DNA of 64,000 bases from CAZOVB01 sp964583095 (GCA_964583095.1 CAZOVB010000002.1:215064-279063), one strand, 5' to 3'. Shown: positions 33,614-42,932, counted from the stretch's first letter. The notes: generated from the letters alone by a model not told the origin. Made by a program: numbers and translations.

Positions 33614-34663
33614 TCATTCCCGGGTGATGATGTCCAGGCCCTTTCGCGGAGAGGCCTCGCCGTCCCAGCGGTAGTCTTTGATGGACTGGACGATGCGTTC
33701 GGCTGCCCGGACGGCGTCCAGCCCGTCGGCAGCGGAAACAACCGGGGCGGCGCCGTTTTCCACGGTGTCGCGGAAGGCCTCGGCCTGCTGGCGCAGCGGC
33801 TCGGTGGAATCATCCACGACCAACTGCTCCACCTTGAGCAGCTCTGCGTAGTCGGTGGATTCGGCCAGTTCGGCCAGGTCTTCCACGTCCAGTTCCCGGG
33901 CCATCTGGATCAGGTCCAGGTTTTCCTTTTTGTTGATGACAATGCCGACCTTCCGGGCGTAATCGACCGACAGGTAGGCCTCTTCAGAGAAGATCCGCAT
34001 CTTGCGTTCGGTTTTGATGGCCAGGCGAGAGGCGGTAATGTTGGCCACGCACCCGTTGTCGAAGATCAGCCGCGCGTTGCAGATATCCTCGTGGGCCCCG
34101 ATGACGTTGACCCCCACGGCGTGCACGTCGCGAAGCTTGCCCTGGGCGAGCATGAGCACCAGGTCGATATCGTGGATCATCATGTCCAGCACCACGCCCA
34201 CATCGGCAGAACGGAAGGTGAACGGGCTGATCCGGTGGGCTTCGATGAACTTGGGGCGAATGGCGTATTTTCGCAGGGCCATCACCGCGGGGTTGAAACG
34301 CTCGGTGTGACCGACCTGGACGGTGGCGCCGGTTTTCTCGGCCTCGGCCAGGAGTTCTTCGCCGGCGGCAACGTCGCTGGTAAAGGGTTTCTCGATCAGG
34401 ACATGCTTGCCCGCCTGGACAAACGGCCTGGCGGCTTCGAGATGGCCCAGGGTGGGTACGGCTACAATCGCAGCATCGACTTTGTCCACGACCTCGCGGC
34501 AATCGGTAAAGGCCAGGCAGTTTCGCTGGCGGGCGACGCCTTTGGCCGCGGCGGCGTTGGTATCGACCACCCCCACCAGGTTGACCTCGGACATTTCACT
34601 CAGCACGCGGGCATGGAGCTTTCCCATGCGTCCGCAGCCGACAACCGCCATTGCACAACCCAT
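33614..34663 (-). CDS. Gfo/Idh/MocA oxidoreductase in the lipid A operon (possible GnnA-like)
   Basis: 349 residues from the ATG at 34663, 5 bp after the preceding lpxA stop. It has a Rossmann fold with GCGRMGKLHA near residue 8, the EKPF motif (VLIEKPFTSD, about 92) and a C-terminal alpha/beta domain with HDIDLVLML. In Acidithiobacillus the Gfo/Idh enzyme GnnA lies beside lpxA and oxidises UDP-GlcNAc at C3 for amino-sugar lipid A. The location here fits, but the partner aminotransferase GnnB is not in the window, so this is inference. Another sugar-nucleotide dehydrogenase role is possible. Confidence 0.85.
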   Translation of the reverse strand: MGCAMAVVGCGRMGKLHARVLSEMSEVNLVGVVDTNAAAAKGVARQRNCLAFTDCREVVDKVDAAIVAVPTLGHLEAARPFVQAGKHVLIEKPFTSDVAAGEELLAEAEKTGATVQVGHTERFNPAVMALRKYAIRPKFIEAHRISPFTFRSADVGVVLDMMIHDIDLVLMLAQGKLRDVHAVGVNVIGAHEDICNARLIFDNGCVANITASRLAIKTERKMRIFSEEAYLSVDYARKVGIVINKKENLDLIQMARELDVEDLAELAESTDYAELLKVEQLVVDDSTEPLRQQAEAFRDTVENGAAPVVSAADGLDAVRAAERIVQSIKDYRWDGEASPRKGLDIITRE

Positions 34664-34668
34664 CTGCC

Positions 34669-35541
34669 TTAAGTCCTTTCTCCCGGGCTCCCGTAGCACT
34701 CGACGAGTTCCAGCGCCTCGGGAGGTGATTCATTGCGGAAAAACTCTCGGTACCGGCCATAGACGCCCTGGAGGCTCCGCTGACAGAAACCGCACAGAGC
34801 GGCCACCTCTCCCTCGACACCGAGGTTGACCAACTGTTCGATCTTGGTCGCCAGGGCGGCTTCGTCCTCGAAGAGTTCGGTCAGGGCCCGTCGCAGCTCG
34901 CGTTGCTCGAGGGGTTTGAGCCCGGCCAGGACGATGCCCTGCTCGTGGATTCCCCGGACGCTGGGGGGCGCGCCGTCGGAATCTTCGCTGTAGAAGTTCG
35001 TGTAGGGGGGCACGTCCCTGCGGACCGGCGTGCGCTTGCCGACGCGGGCGAAGCGTCCGATGGTGGTAAAGTGATGGGCTCCGGCGAGTTCCTCGATCAC
35101 CGCGCCGGTCTGGACGAGCACATGCCCGGCCAGGAGGACTTTGGGCCCCAGGACCGCCCGATCGTCCACGTAGCAGTCGTGTGCGACGTGAGAACCTTCC
35201 TGGAGCAACACATCGCTGCCGATTCGGGTGAAGCCCCCGCCCAGCTCCGTGCCGATATGGGCGGTGACATTGCGTCCAAAGCGGTTGCGATCCCCGATAA
35301 TCAACTGCGTCCTGCTCCCGCGGTACTTGAGATCCTGGGGCTTGGCGCCCAGGACGCAGCCTTCCTCGATGATATTATCCGAACCGATCGTCGTATGGTC
35401 GGTGACAACCACCCGCCTGCCCAGCACGGTGCCGGGACCAATGCTCGTCTGGGGACCGACCGAACAGAACAGACCGATTTGGGCCTCGGGGCTCACCCGG
35501 GCCGAGTCGGCGATTTCTCGCAGGACACGGAGATCGGTCAT
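34669..35541 (-). CDS. lpxA: LpxA-type UDP-GlcNAc acyltransferase (catalytic His retained)
   Basis: 290 residues. A left-handed beta-helix of hexapeptide repeats runs from about 15 to 185, then a helical C-terminal domain. LpxA hallmarks: the AKPQDLKYRG segment at 66-75 and HVAHDC at 118-123, holding the equivalents of E. coli H122 and H125 (H118, H121), followed by LLAGHV. It probably transfers 3-hydroxyacyl from ACP to UDP-GlcNAc, the first lipid A step. The C-terminal helices differ from typical LpxA, and its start overlaps the previous LpxA-like gene by 4 bases, so a related acceptor sugar is possible. Confidence 0.85.
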   Translation of the reverse strand: MTDLRVLREIADSARVSPEAQIGLFCSVGPQTSIGPGTVLGRRVVVTDHTTIGSDNIIEEGCVLGAKPQDLKYRGSRTQLIIGDRNRFGRNVTAHIGTELGGGFTRIGSDVLLQEGSHVAHDCYVDDRAVLGPKVLLAGHVLVQTGAVIEELAGAHHFTTIGRFARVGKRTPVRRDVPPYTNFYSEDSDGAPPSVRGIHEQGIVLAGLKPLEQRELRRALTELFEDEAALATKIEQLVNLGVEGEVAALCGFCQRSLQGVYGRYREFFRNESPPEALELVECYGSPGERT

Positions 35542-36314
35542 GCGTGGCCTTCCTCTCGGGCTGTATCGGCCTGGACGGTGGAGACGAGCCTGCGGACGTG
35601 CGGGTTGATCTCCGGCTCGGCCAGGATACGGGCAATGGCGCTCTTGTCGGCGCGGATTCCATTGCCATTGTAGATCTCTCGAAAGGCGGCCTTGAGAGCA
35701 CGGATATCCGCCTGGCTGAAACCGCAGCGTTTGAGGTTGTGGGTATTGGCTCCGCGGACGCGGAACGGCGCGCCCTGGACCATCGCGAAGGGGGGCACGT
35801 CGCGGTCGATATCGGCATAGGCGGCGGTGAAGGTGTAGTCTCCCACGCGGACGCCGGCTTCGATGCAGGTGAACCCGCTGGTCCGCACGTAGTCTTCGAT
35901 CTTGGCCCCCGAGCCGATCTGGGTGAAGTTGACCAGGATGTTCTCATTGCCGACCAGGGCGCCGGCCCCGATCTGGGCCCCGATCATCACCAGGTTCCGG
36001 GAGCCGATCTGCGTGGGCTGATCCTTCCCGGCGTAGATGGTCACGTGCTCGCGAATCTCGTTTTCGGGCCCGATCAAGACCTGGTTGCATCCCGGGTCTT
36101 CCCCGGCCAGTCCCCGCGCGCCGATGACCGCCATGGGGAAGACCTCCGTGCCCCTGCCCAGGCGCAGCTTGCCCTGGAGGGTCACGTGATCGTGAATCAC
36201 GCATCCTTCGGCGATTTCCACTTCCGGTCCGATGTAACTGAACGGGCCTATCTGAACATCGTCGGCCAGGGCCGCCGTGTCTTCCACGACGGCATGTTGT
36301 GCAATCCGGGGCAT
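35538..36314 (-). CDS. LpxA paralogue lacking catalytic histidines
   Basis: 258 residues, the standard LpxA length, with hexapeptide repeats (about 10-195) and a typical LpxA C-terminal domain (HNLKRCGFSQADIRALKAAF). At the active site, where E. coli LpxA has AHIAHDC, this protein reads AQIGAGA (113-119), so both histidines are replaced (Q114, A117). The rest of the fold appears intact, so it may be a non-catalytic trimer partner, a binding protein, or use other chemistry. It sits 10 bp after lpxC/fabZ and overlaps the second lpxA gene by 4 bases (ATGA). Confidence 0.85.
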   Translation of the reverse strand: MPRIAQHAVVEDTAALADDVQIGPFSYIGPEVEIAEGCVIHDHVTLQGKLRLGRGTEVFPMAVIGARGLAGEDPGCNQVLIGPENEIREHVTIYAGKDQPTQIGSRNLVMIGAQIGAGALVGNENILVNFTQIGSGAKIEDYVRTSGFTCIEAGVRVGDYTFTAAYADIDRDVPPFAMVQGAPFRVRGANTHNLKRCGFSQADIRALKAAFREIYNGNGIRADKSAIARILAEPEINPHVRRLVSTVQADTAREEGHA

Positions 36315-36324
36315 ACAGAAACTC

Positions 36325-37635
36325 TCAAACGGGCTCGGAATCCACGAGCATGAACTTGATTTCAGCTTCGGCGGAGATCTCCCCGCCGACCAGGGCCTTG
36401 CAGCGGCAGTGACCTGTGCGCGTTCGCACGTGCAGCGCCTCGGCCTGCAAGACCAGTTGGTCCCCCGGGCGGACCGGGCGACGCATCTTCACGCGGTCCA
36501 TGCTCAGCAGGACCGCTACCTTGCCGGTGTGCTCGAGCCGGCGGCTGAGCAGGATCCCGCTCAACTGGGCCAGGGCTTCGAGAATCATCACACCGGGCAT
36601 GATCGGCATGTTGGGGTAATGTCCCTGGAAGAACGGCTCGTTGATCGTCACGTTCTTGATGCCGATGGCTCGCTTGTCGCCCTCGACCTCCACGATCCGG
36701 TCCACCATCAGGAAAGGATAGCGGTGCGGGAGCAGCCGCATGATCCGACGGATGTCCATGACCGGCTCGCCCACCAGGTCGTCGGCTTGCTTCTTGAGCT
36801 GCACCGCCTCCTTGAGCTTGCGGACCAGTGCATGGTTCAGGCCGTGACCTCCCTTGTGGACCACGACCCTGCCGCGGAGTTCCATTCCCATCAGGCGAAG
36901 GTCCCCGATGACATCGGCGACCTTGTGACGAACGTACTCGTCTTCAAAGCGAAGCTCGTTGTCGATGGGCCCCTGGTCCCCGATGACCAGCATTTCCTTG
37001 GGCGTCAGGTGCCCGCCGAGGCCCTTGGCGGCGAAGGCCTCGGCTTCGCTCTTGAGCAGAAACGTCCGCGCCGGAGCCAGTTGCTTCAGGTAGTCGTCCT
37101 TGCCCAGGCGAAACAGGAAGACCTGTCGGCCTACATTGACGCTGCTGGCGGTGTAGTCCAGGTGGAAGAGGATTTCCAGGCAGTCTTCCGGGCCGGGCAA
37201 GGCGGCAATCATGGCCTGGCCTTGCTGGATGGAAATCGGGTCCTGGATGACGAAGACTCTCTTGGGCGCATCGAGCTGTTCGATCCCGGCCTTGTTCAGC
37301 GCCTCGGCAAAGGGCAAAGGCGATCCGTCGGTGGAGGGGGTTTCCTCAGCGCCGGCCTCGATGCGGACGTTGTCGATTCCCAGTCCCGAAAGGGCTGAAA
37401 GAACGTGTTCGACCGTCTCGATCGACGCACGTCCGTTCATCAGACTGGTCCTGCGCGAGCGTTTGGCCAGGTTGGAAATATCGGTCGAAATCTCCACCGG
37501 AGGTGTGAGTTGGCGCACCCAGACCACGCCCGTATCCACCCCTGCCGGCAGGAAACGGATTCGCGATTCTTCGCCGCTGAACAGGCCTGGGGCCTGGACT
37601 TCCACCGGCTGCTTAATGGTTGTTTGACGATTCAA
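36325..37635 (-). CDS. lpxC/fabZ: Bifunctional UDP-acyl-GlcNAc deacetylase / hydroxyacyl-ACP dehydratase
   Basis: 436 residues. LpxC (about 1-285) retains the catalytic pair TVEH (E76, H77) and zinc/acid residues H237, D241 (RHKVADVIGD) and H264, at almost exactly E. coli spacing. FabZ (about 292-430) follows with LLPHRYPFLMVDR and catalytic GHYPNMPIMPG. LpxC performs the committed lipid A step; FabZ dehydrates 3-hydroxyacyl-ACP and so competes for the same acyl donors. The fusion is known in several phyla, including planctomycetes. No ATG is available; a TTG at 37635, inside the 3' end of lpxD, is the best start. Confidence 0.95.
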   Translation of the reverse strand: MNRQTTIKQPVEVQAPGLFSGEESRIRFLPAGVDTGVVWVRQLTPPVEISTDISNLAKRSRRTSLMNGRASIETVEHVLSALSGLGIDNVRIEAGAEETPSTDGSPLPFAEALNKAGIEQLDAPKRVFVIQDPISIQQGQAMIAALPGPEDCLEILFHLDYTASSVNVGRQVFLFRLGKDDYLKQLAPARTFLLKSEAEAFAAKGLGGHLTPKEMLVIGDQGPIDNELRFEDEYVRHKVADVIGDLRLMGMELRGRVVVHKGGHGLNHALVRKLKEAVQLKKQADDLVGEPVMDIRRIMRLLPHRYPFLMVDRIVEVEGDKRAIGIKNVTINEPFFQGHYPNMPIMPGVMILEALAQLSGILLSRRLEHTGKVAVLLSMDRVKMRRPVRPGDQLVLQAEALHVRTRTGHCRCKALVGGEISAEAEIKFMLVDSEPV

Positions 37636-38656
37636 GCTCTTGCAGTCTCGCTTCGAGTTTCTTCAGACGTTTGCGCAGCTCGGGCAGCTTCTGCAGGGCC
37701 ATGTGCTGCCGGAAGACCTCCGAGGCCGGCCCGGCCGGCGTTCCGGCATACGTTTGCCCCTCGGGGATATCCTGGGCGGCGGCGGAGTAGGCGGCCAGCT
37801 TTGCCCGATCGCCGATTCGAATGTTGTCGCGAACCCCCGCGCTGCCCCCCACCGTGACATACGTGCCCAGCCTGGCCGATCCGGCGATGCCGCATTGGCC
37901 TACCAGGATGCTCCCGGCTCCGATTTCCACGTTGTGGGCAATCTGCACGAGGTTGTCCACCTTCGAGCCGGCCCCGACGCGGGTGGAGCCGAACTTGGCC
38001 CGGTCCACGCAGACGCACGCGCCGAGTTCCACATCGTCTTCGATCACGACGTTGCCGATGTGGTCGATCTTCCGGTGTGCACCCTCGTGGAAGTAGTAAC
38101 CGAAGCCATCGTGGCCGATCACACTGTTTGGGCCCACTTCCACGCGATCGCCGAGTCGGCAGCGGCGGCGCACAATCGCGCCGCTGTGCAGGATGCAGTC
38201 CCGCCCGATCCGGGCATCGCTTTCGACAATGACCCCGGCGTGCAGCACGCTGCCCTGCCCGATCCTGGTCCCGGGACCCACCACACAGTAAGGACCGACG
38301 CTGACGTCCTGGGCCAACAGGGCCTCGTCATCGACACAGGCCAGGCGATGAACGCCCGCGGGAGGCTGCGGCGCGGGATCCGCAAAGAGATGCAACACCT
38401 GCGCCCAGGCGCGTTGGGGATTCTCCACCTGCAACAGGGCCATGGAAGCGGTACCGACCGAGGCGGGGACCACCGCAGCCGATGCGTTGCAGTTGTTCAA
38501 CTGTCGGGCGCGGCGTTCGTCCAGGGCAAAGGTCACCTGCCCCTGCCCTGCGCAATCCAGGCCGGCGGGGGAGTGGATTTCCACCGTTTCATCCCCCACG
38601 ACGTTCGCCTCGAGATGGCGCGCGAGCGTCCGGACTGTCAGGACCTTTTCATTCAT
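37613..38656 (-). CDS. lpxD: UDP-3-O-acylglucosamine N-acyltransferase (copy 1)
   Basis: 347 residues. It has an N-terminal uridine-binding domain (about 1-100, VTFALDERRARQLNN), a hexapeptide left-handed helix, the catalytic-His motif NLVQIAHNVEIG, the GHDGFGY segment and a C-terminal coiled coil (LPELRKRLKKLEARLQELE). LpxD N-acylates the LpxC product. It lies 47 bp after skp and overlaps lpxC/fabZ by 23 bases. A second homologue lies at 50124-51212. Confidence 0.95.
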   Translation of the reverse strand: MNEKVLTVRTLARHLEANVVGDETVEIHSPAGLDCAGQGQVTFALDERRARQLNNCNASAAVVPASVGTASMALLQVENPQRAWAQVLHLFADPAPQPPAGVHRLACVDDEALLAQDVSVGPYCVVGPGTRIGQGSVLHAGVIVESDARIGRDCILHSGAIVRRRCRLGDRVEVGPNSVIGHDGFGYYFHEGAHRKIDHIGNVVIEDDVELGACVCVDRAKFGSTRVGAGSKVDNLVQIAHNVEIGAGSILVGQCGIAGSARLGTYVTVGGSAGVRDNIRIGDRAKLAAYSAAAQDIPEGQTYAGTPAGPASEVFRQHMALQKLPELRKRLKKLEARLQELESSNNH

Positions 38657-38703
38657 GCGAAACGCTCATGGTATTCGATCGGGAGCGGGAGCCGGCAAGT
38701 GCC

Positions 38704-39321
38704 TCAACGGCCCGTGCCACTGCGCTGGTAGGCGTCGTCGAGTTCCTTGAGCACCGCGGTGGTGATGTCGATCCGGCTCGGGCTGTAGAGGATCTTCTTC
38801 TGCTGGATCTGCGAGAGCATCTCCTGGGGCGTGCCCGGTTGAATGCTGCCCGGATCCAGGTAAAGCACCAGGTCGTAGCCTCGCTTCTGGGCGATGGTTT
38901 CGACGGCCTTGAGAATGTCACGGTAGACCTCGAGGGTGGCGCTCTGGTACTTGCGGACCGCCCGGCCCATGGAGATGTTGTAGTCGCGCTGGGCGTTCAT
39001 CTTCATGACCTGGATCTCTTCCCATTGCTTTTCGTAGGTCTCGGTCCCGGGGCGGTAGTTGGCCTTGAGGGCTCGCTCGCTGCGCTGGATGGCCGAGAGC
39101 TGATCCTGCTGGGCCTGTTCGATCTGGTTCTTCTGCTTCTCGAGCTGGTCGTTGATGGTCTGGGCTTTATTGTACTCACTGAAAAGCTGAACCACGTTGC
39201 AGGTGGCCACGCGCGTCGGATTTACCTGGGCCAACCCGTCCTGGGCCAGCGCCTGATGCATCACCGCGGCACTGCACAGGAGCGTAAAGGCCAGAAAAAG
39301 AACCTTGTGGGAAGTTTTCAT
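38704..39321 (-). CDS. skp: OmpH/Skp-type periplasmic chaperone
   Basis: 205 residues from the ATG at 39321 (GAGG 11 bases upstream). It has a signal peptide ending AMHQALA-like (VMHQALAQ), then the Skp pattern: a short beta segment (RVATCNVVQLFSEYNKAQ), a long coiled coil (about 55-125) and a C-terminal part (YDLVLYLDPGSI) that rejoins the trimer core. It escorts unfolded outer-membrane proteins to BamA, whose gene is 69 bp upstream in the same operon. Confidence 0.92.
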   Translation of the reverse strand: MKTSHKVLFLAFTLLCSAAVMHQALAQDGLAQVNPTRVATCNVVQLFSEYNKAQTINDQLEKQKNQIEQAQQDQLSAIQRSERALKANYRPGTETYEKQWEEIQVMKMNAQRDYNISMGRAVRKYQSATLEVYRDILKAVETIAQKRGYDLVLYLDPGSIQPGTPQEMLSQIQQKKILYSPSRIDITTAVLKELDDAYQRSGTGR

Positions 39322-39390
39322 AATGTACACCTCATGAGGGTTTGTTCGTTTTTCGTTTCCGGACAGGGCCGGCTGCGGGCATTTGGCCGA

Positions 39391-41790
39391 TCACCACTGC
39401 CAACCCAGCGAGAAACTGAATATCTGTTCGTCGTCTTCATCTTCCTTGGCCAGCGGGAAGCCGAAGTCCAGGCTCAATGGAACCGGGCCGAAGAACGGAA
39501 TGTTCCACCGCAGGCCAAAGCCGGCGCTGGCGCGGTACTTGCTGAGCGAAAAGTCGTTGTCGACGGTTCCCGTATCCAAAAAGACCACGCCCCGGATCTG
39601 CTCGGCCAGGATCGGGTAACTGTATTCCAGGCCCGCGAGGATCATCGTTTCCCCGCCGATCGGGTCGTCCGGGTTTACCCGGCTTCGCGGGGATATCCCA
39701 CGATACTGGAACCCGCGAATCGACCCGATGCCTCCCCCATAATAACGTTCGAAGACCGGTGCGTCGCCCACGATCTGAGAAACCCCGACCCTGCCGCCCA
39801 GAATGTGCTTCCGATCGATCGCGTCGGTGTACAGCGTCCGGTAGATCTTGTAGCTGGCCTCGGCCTTTCCGAAGTTGAAGTCTCCCACGTACTGCTCGTA
39901 GCTGAACTGGAGTCGGTCCCCCTTCGAGGGCAGCCAGATGCTGTCGGTCCGGTCCCTCACGAGCATGCCCTTGACCGAGGGCATGAAGTGATTGCCCTCG
40001 ACGTCGACCACGTCCGGGTCGGCATCGAAGTCCAGATTGTCGATCTCCACCCAGGCCGTCTGCACGCTGAGCTGGCCGTACCAGCGGTTCTCGAACCGAT
40101 GGCCCAGGCTCGCTATCGCGCCCAGGCGGGTGATGTCGTAGGATTCCCGCCCATGGGTAGACAGAAACGCATTTACATCCAGGCTGTAAGGCTGGTCGAA
40201 CAGGGCCGGCTCGTACCAACTGATGTTGAACGAACTCTGCTCGGTCCCCGGGGCCGCATGGAGCGTCAACTGCTGCCCCGCGCCCTTCCACGCCCTTCCC
40301 TTCCACCACTCCTTGCCGGGACGGGGCCAACCGAACAGATCGAAATTCCGCTGGCGGAACGTGATGTTGCCCATCAGCCCGGTGTTGGTATTGACACCCA
40401 CGCCGATGATGAAGTTGGCGGTCTGGCCTTCCTCGACCTGCACAAGCACGTCCCGATAGCCCGGGGTATTGCCGATGGGTTTAACGACCACCTCGCCAAA
40501 CAGCGTGGTCTCCTGGAGCCTGCGTCGGCTTTCGTCCATGGCCACCGTGTCCAGCCGCTGCTCGGGGAACAGGCGAATGTGCCTTCGGATCACGCGGTCG
40601 TGGGTCAGATCGTTTCCACGGATGATGACGCGTCCCACGTCGTACCGGTCCGATTCCCGGACCTCGTAGACCAGGTTGACAAGGGCGACCTGCTCGGGGC
40701 TCCCGATATCCGCTGCCCACTCGGGAAGCGCCGCGTCGGGAGGCAGGTACTGCTTCCGCTGCGTCGCGCGGGCTTCGATGTATCCGAGTCTGCCGTAGGC
40801 ATCCTGGATGGCCTGGAGATCCTGGGTGACCTTCTCAGACAGGAGGAAGTCCCCCCGAGACAGCGATACCCTGCCGGCCAGTTGCTCGTCGGTATAGAGC
40901 GAGTTGCCCTCGAAGAGAACCTCATTCACCCGGAAACGGGGCCCTTCGTTGATGGCAAAGGTAATGGTGCAGTCCTTCTTGTCGTCGCTGAATTCCAGCA
41001 GACGCCCCACCTGGACTTCCAGGAAGCCTTCTTCGACATAGAGTTTGCGGATGGCCTGGACATCCAGGGAGACCTGCTGAAGATCCAGGTCGCCTGAAAT
41101 GAAGGGCCAGAAACGCGCACTGGAGCCGATCTGAAGCTTGATCCAGAACGTCGAGAAGTGGTCATTGCCCTCGACGCGGATCTTTCGCACCCGCACCCGG
41201 GGGCCTTCCACGATGGTATAGGCCACCACTTCGTTGGTCACGGCCTCGGTCTCGTCGAGTTTCACCTCGACAAACGGATAGCCCTCTTGCTTGTACTTGG
41301 CCTCGATGGCCTCGCGCCCGGCCCGGAGAAGGGGCAGATGCAGCGGCGACCTCGCTCCGAAGGACAGTTCGGCCAGCAGTTCCTTGTCTTCCAGGGCCTT
41401 GTTGCCCGTGAATCGGATCTGCTTGATCGCGGGTCTCTCGCGGACCTTGAAGGTGACGATCACGCCCTGATCGGTGACGGTCTTGGTGACCACGACGCTG
41501 TCGTATTTGCCCGAAGCCAGAAGGCGCTTCTCGTCGTTGCGGACCACTTCGAGGTTGTAGGTCTGGCCCACACGGGTCTTGATGGTGGCCAGGATCTCCT
41601 CATCGCTGCGAATGCGGTTGTCCTCGACGCGGACCTCTACGATGGTATCGGGCAGAGGCTCCTGCCGGGCCTGGGCGGGAAGGGCCTGGCACGCGATTCC
41701 CACCGCAAGGCTCACCAGCGCGCAACAAAGAGCGGGTCGGCCCGGGGCCTCCCACCTTCGCGGCAACATGCTCCCTGTTGTCTTGCTCAC
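39391..41790 (-). CDS. bamA: Outer-membrane assembly factor BamA
   Basis: 799 residues. A signal peptide (ends PAQA, about residue 41) is followed by five POTRA-like repeats (about 48-430, e.g. IVEVRVEDN, IKQIRFTGN, VRKIRVEGN, VNEVLFEGN, VGRVIIRGN). A 16-strand barrel follows with the lid-loop motif SIRGFQYRG and a terminal aromatic strand FSLGWQW, the outer-membrane targeting signature. It folds and inserts outer-membrane proteins. The GTG at 41790 is preferred because GGGAG lies 5 bases upstream; an ATG 21 bases later is the alternative. It is the first gene of the 8-gene envelope operon. Confidence 0.95.
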   Translation of the reverse strand: MSKTTGSMLPRRWEAPGRPALCCALVSLAVGIACQALPAQARQEPLPDTIVEVRVEDNRIRSDEEILATIKTRVGQTYNLEVVRNDEKRLLASGKYDSVVVTKTVTDQGVIVTFKVRERPAIKQIRFTGNKALEDKELLAELSFGARSPLHLPLLRAGREAIEAKYKQEGYPFVEVKLDETEAVTNEVVAYTIVEGPRVRVRKIRVEGNDHFSTFWIKLQIGSSARFWPFISGDLDLQQVSLDVQAIRKLYVEEGFLEVQVGRLLEFSDDKKDCTITFAINEGPRFRVNEVLFEGNSLYTDEQLAGRVSLSRGDFLLSEKVTQDLQAIQDAYGRLGYIEARATQRKQYLPPDAALPEWAADIGSPEQVALVNLVYEVRESDRYDVGRVIIRGNDLTHDRVIRRHIRLFPEQRLDTVAMDESRRRLQETTLFGEVVVKPIGNTPGYRDVLVQVEEGQTANFIIGVGVNTNTGLMGNITFRQRNFDLFGWPRPGKEWWKGRAWKGAGQQLTLHAAPGTEQSSFNISWYEPALFDQPYSLDVNAFLSTHGRESYDITRLGAIASLGHRFENRWYGQLSVQTAWVEIDNLDFDADPDVVDVEGNHFMPSVKGMLVRDRTDSIWLPSKGDRLQFSYEQYVGDFNFGKAEASYKIYRTLYTDAIDRKHILGGRVGVSQIVGDAPVFERYYGGGIGSIRGFQYRGISPRSRVNPDDPIGGETMILAGLEYSYPILAEQIRGVVFLDTGTVDNDFSLSKYRASAGFGLRWNIPFFGPVPLSLDFGFPLAKEDEDDEQIFSFSLGWQW

Positions 41791-42004
41791 GTTCGCTCCC
41801 AGGGCGTTTGTAATGGATCCCGGGCATCTCCAGACGCGCGGAAATGCGCTGGTGGGACGATACAGACCCTGCCCGGGGTTGTCAAATCAGATTCCCACCG
41901 TCCCACGCAGGCCAAACGGTGTTGCCCTGGTCGGTCGGGAAGGCTATTCTGGCCGGTCCGCAGGAGGCGATTTCTCCGCCGGCCTTTGATGGACCCCTTC
42001 GCCC

Positions 42005-42556
42005 ATGAAAGATATCCCCGTCATCATGATTCGCGAGCACATGCTCGACCTGCCCCGATACCCCCTGCCCGAGGGGCTCAGTATCGAGCCCATCCGGTCG
42101 GACCAATTGTGTCTGTGGACCGACATCTGGCGCGATGCCGAGCAGTTGCAGCCTATCGGCGAGGACCTGATCCTCCGGGAGTTCGGCTCGGACATGGCCG
42201 GTTTCTGCAAGCGGTGTTTCCTGGTCTTCAGCCGCAAGAAATGCGCCGTAGCCACCGCCACCGCATGGTATTCCGACGACTTCCGGCAGGGCCGATGGGG
42301 CAGAGTCCACTGGGTCGCGACAAGACCCGCCTGGCAGGGACGCGGCATTGCCCGGGCCCTGATGAGCCACGTCATGGAAGTACTGGCCGATCAGCACGGC
42401 CGGGCCTGGCTGGCGACCTCGAGTTCCAGGCTCGGCGCGATCAAGATCTATCTCGATTTCGGCTTTGCCCCGGTTCTGGAACACCCCGGTGGACAAGAGG
42501 CCTGGTCCCTGGTGGCCGAGGCGTTGAACCGACCGGATCTCCCGGGCCCTTCGTAG
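42005..42556 (+). CDS. GNAT family acetyltransferase
   Basis: 183 residues with the acetyl-CoA-binding motif A VATRPAWQGRGIARALMSHVM (Q/RxxGxG/A type) near residues 100-120 and a C-terminal LDFGFAPV strand-turn typical of the fold. It would acetylate a small molecule or protein; substrate unknown. Divergent from bamA, with 214 bp between, which must hold both promoters; none is clear to the eye. Confidence 0.85.
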   Translation: MKDIPVIMIREHMLDLPRYPLPEGLSIEPIRSDQLCLWTDIWRDAEQLQPIGEDLILREFGSDMAGFCKRCFLVFSRKKCAVATATAWYSDDFRQGRWGRVHWVATRPAWQGRGIARALMSHVMEVLADQHGRAWLATSSSRLGAIKIYLDFGFAPVLEHPGGQEAWSLVAEALNRPDLPGPS

Positions 42557-42611
42557 CAGCCCGCCTGCGAGGCCCACGGTGACCGGATCGGCGATTGCCT
42601 GCCTCGCGGCG

Positions 42612-42932
42612 CTACTCGGGAATCTCGTCAGGTGCCTGGGACCAGAGGCGCTCGAGCTGAAGGAAAATCAACCCCTGCGGGCTCTGCTGCAGATCCTCGC
42701 GGGTCAGCCTCGCCAGGTCCAGCAGGATCATGCTTCGGTCCAGGTCCCCGGTCACCACGTTCCAGATCTCGTGGCGGAATCGGACGGCCTGTTGGCCGAT
42801 GCGCTTCTCGATTTTCTCGACCAGGCCTTCTTCCAGTTCCCGGCAGATGCCCAGTTCGCGGAAATGGTAGCGCAAGCCTTTGCAGATGGATTCTGCCGTG
42901 AAGCTCAGGTTTTCGCGGGTCATTTGAGACAT
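42612..42932 (-). CDS. Small hypothetical protein (106 aa)
   Basis: From the ATG at 42932 with GGGAG about 8 bases upstream. Helical, charged, without membrane segments: MSQMTRENLSFTAESICKGL opens it, then REDLQQSPQGLIFLQLERLW. No recognised domain. It is downstream of the PP2C phosphatase gene on the same strand (168 bp) and convergent with the GNAT gene. Function not assigned. Confidence 0.55.
   Translation of the reverse strand: MSQMTRENLSFTAESICKGLRYHFRELGICRELEEGLVEKIEKRIGQQAVRFRHEIWNVVTGDLDRSMILLDLARLTREDLQQSPQGLIFLQLERLWSQAPDEIPE

Noticed and set aside
38482..41097. An 871-codon plus-strand frame across lpxD, skp and bamA
   Set aside because: It spans three real minus-strand genes and their intergenic gaps, which no genuine gene would do.
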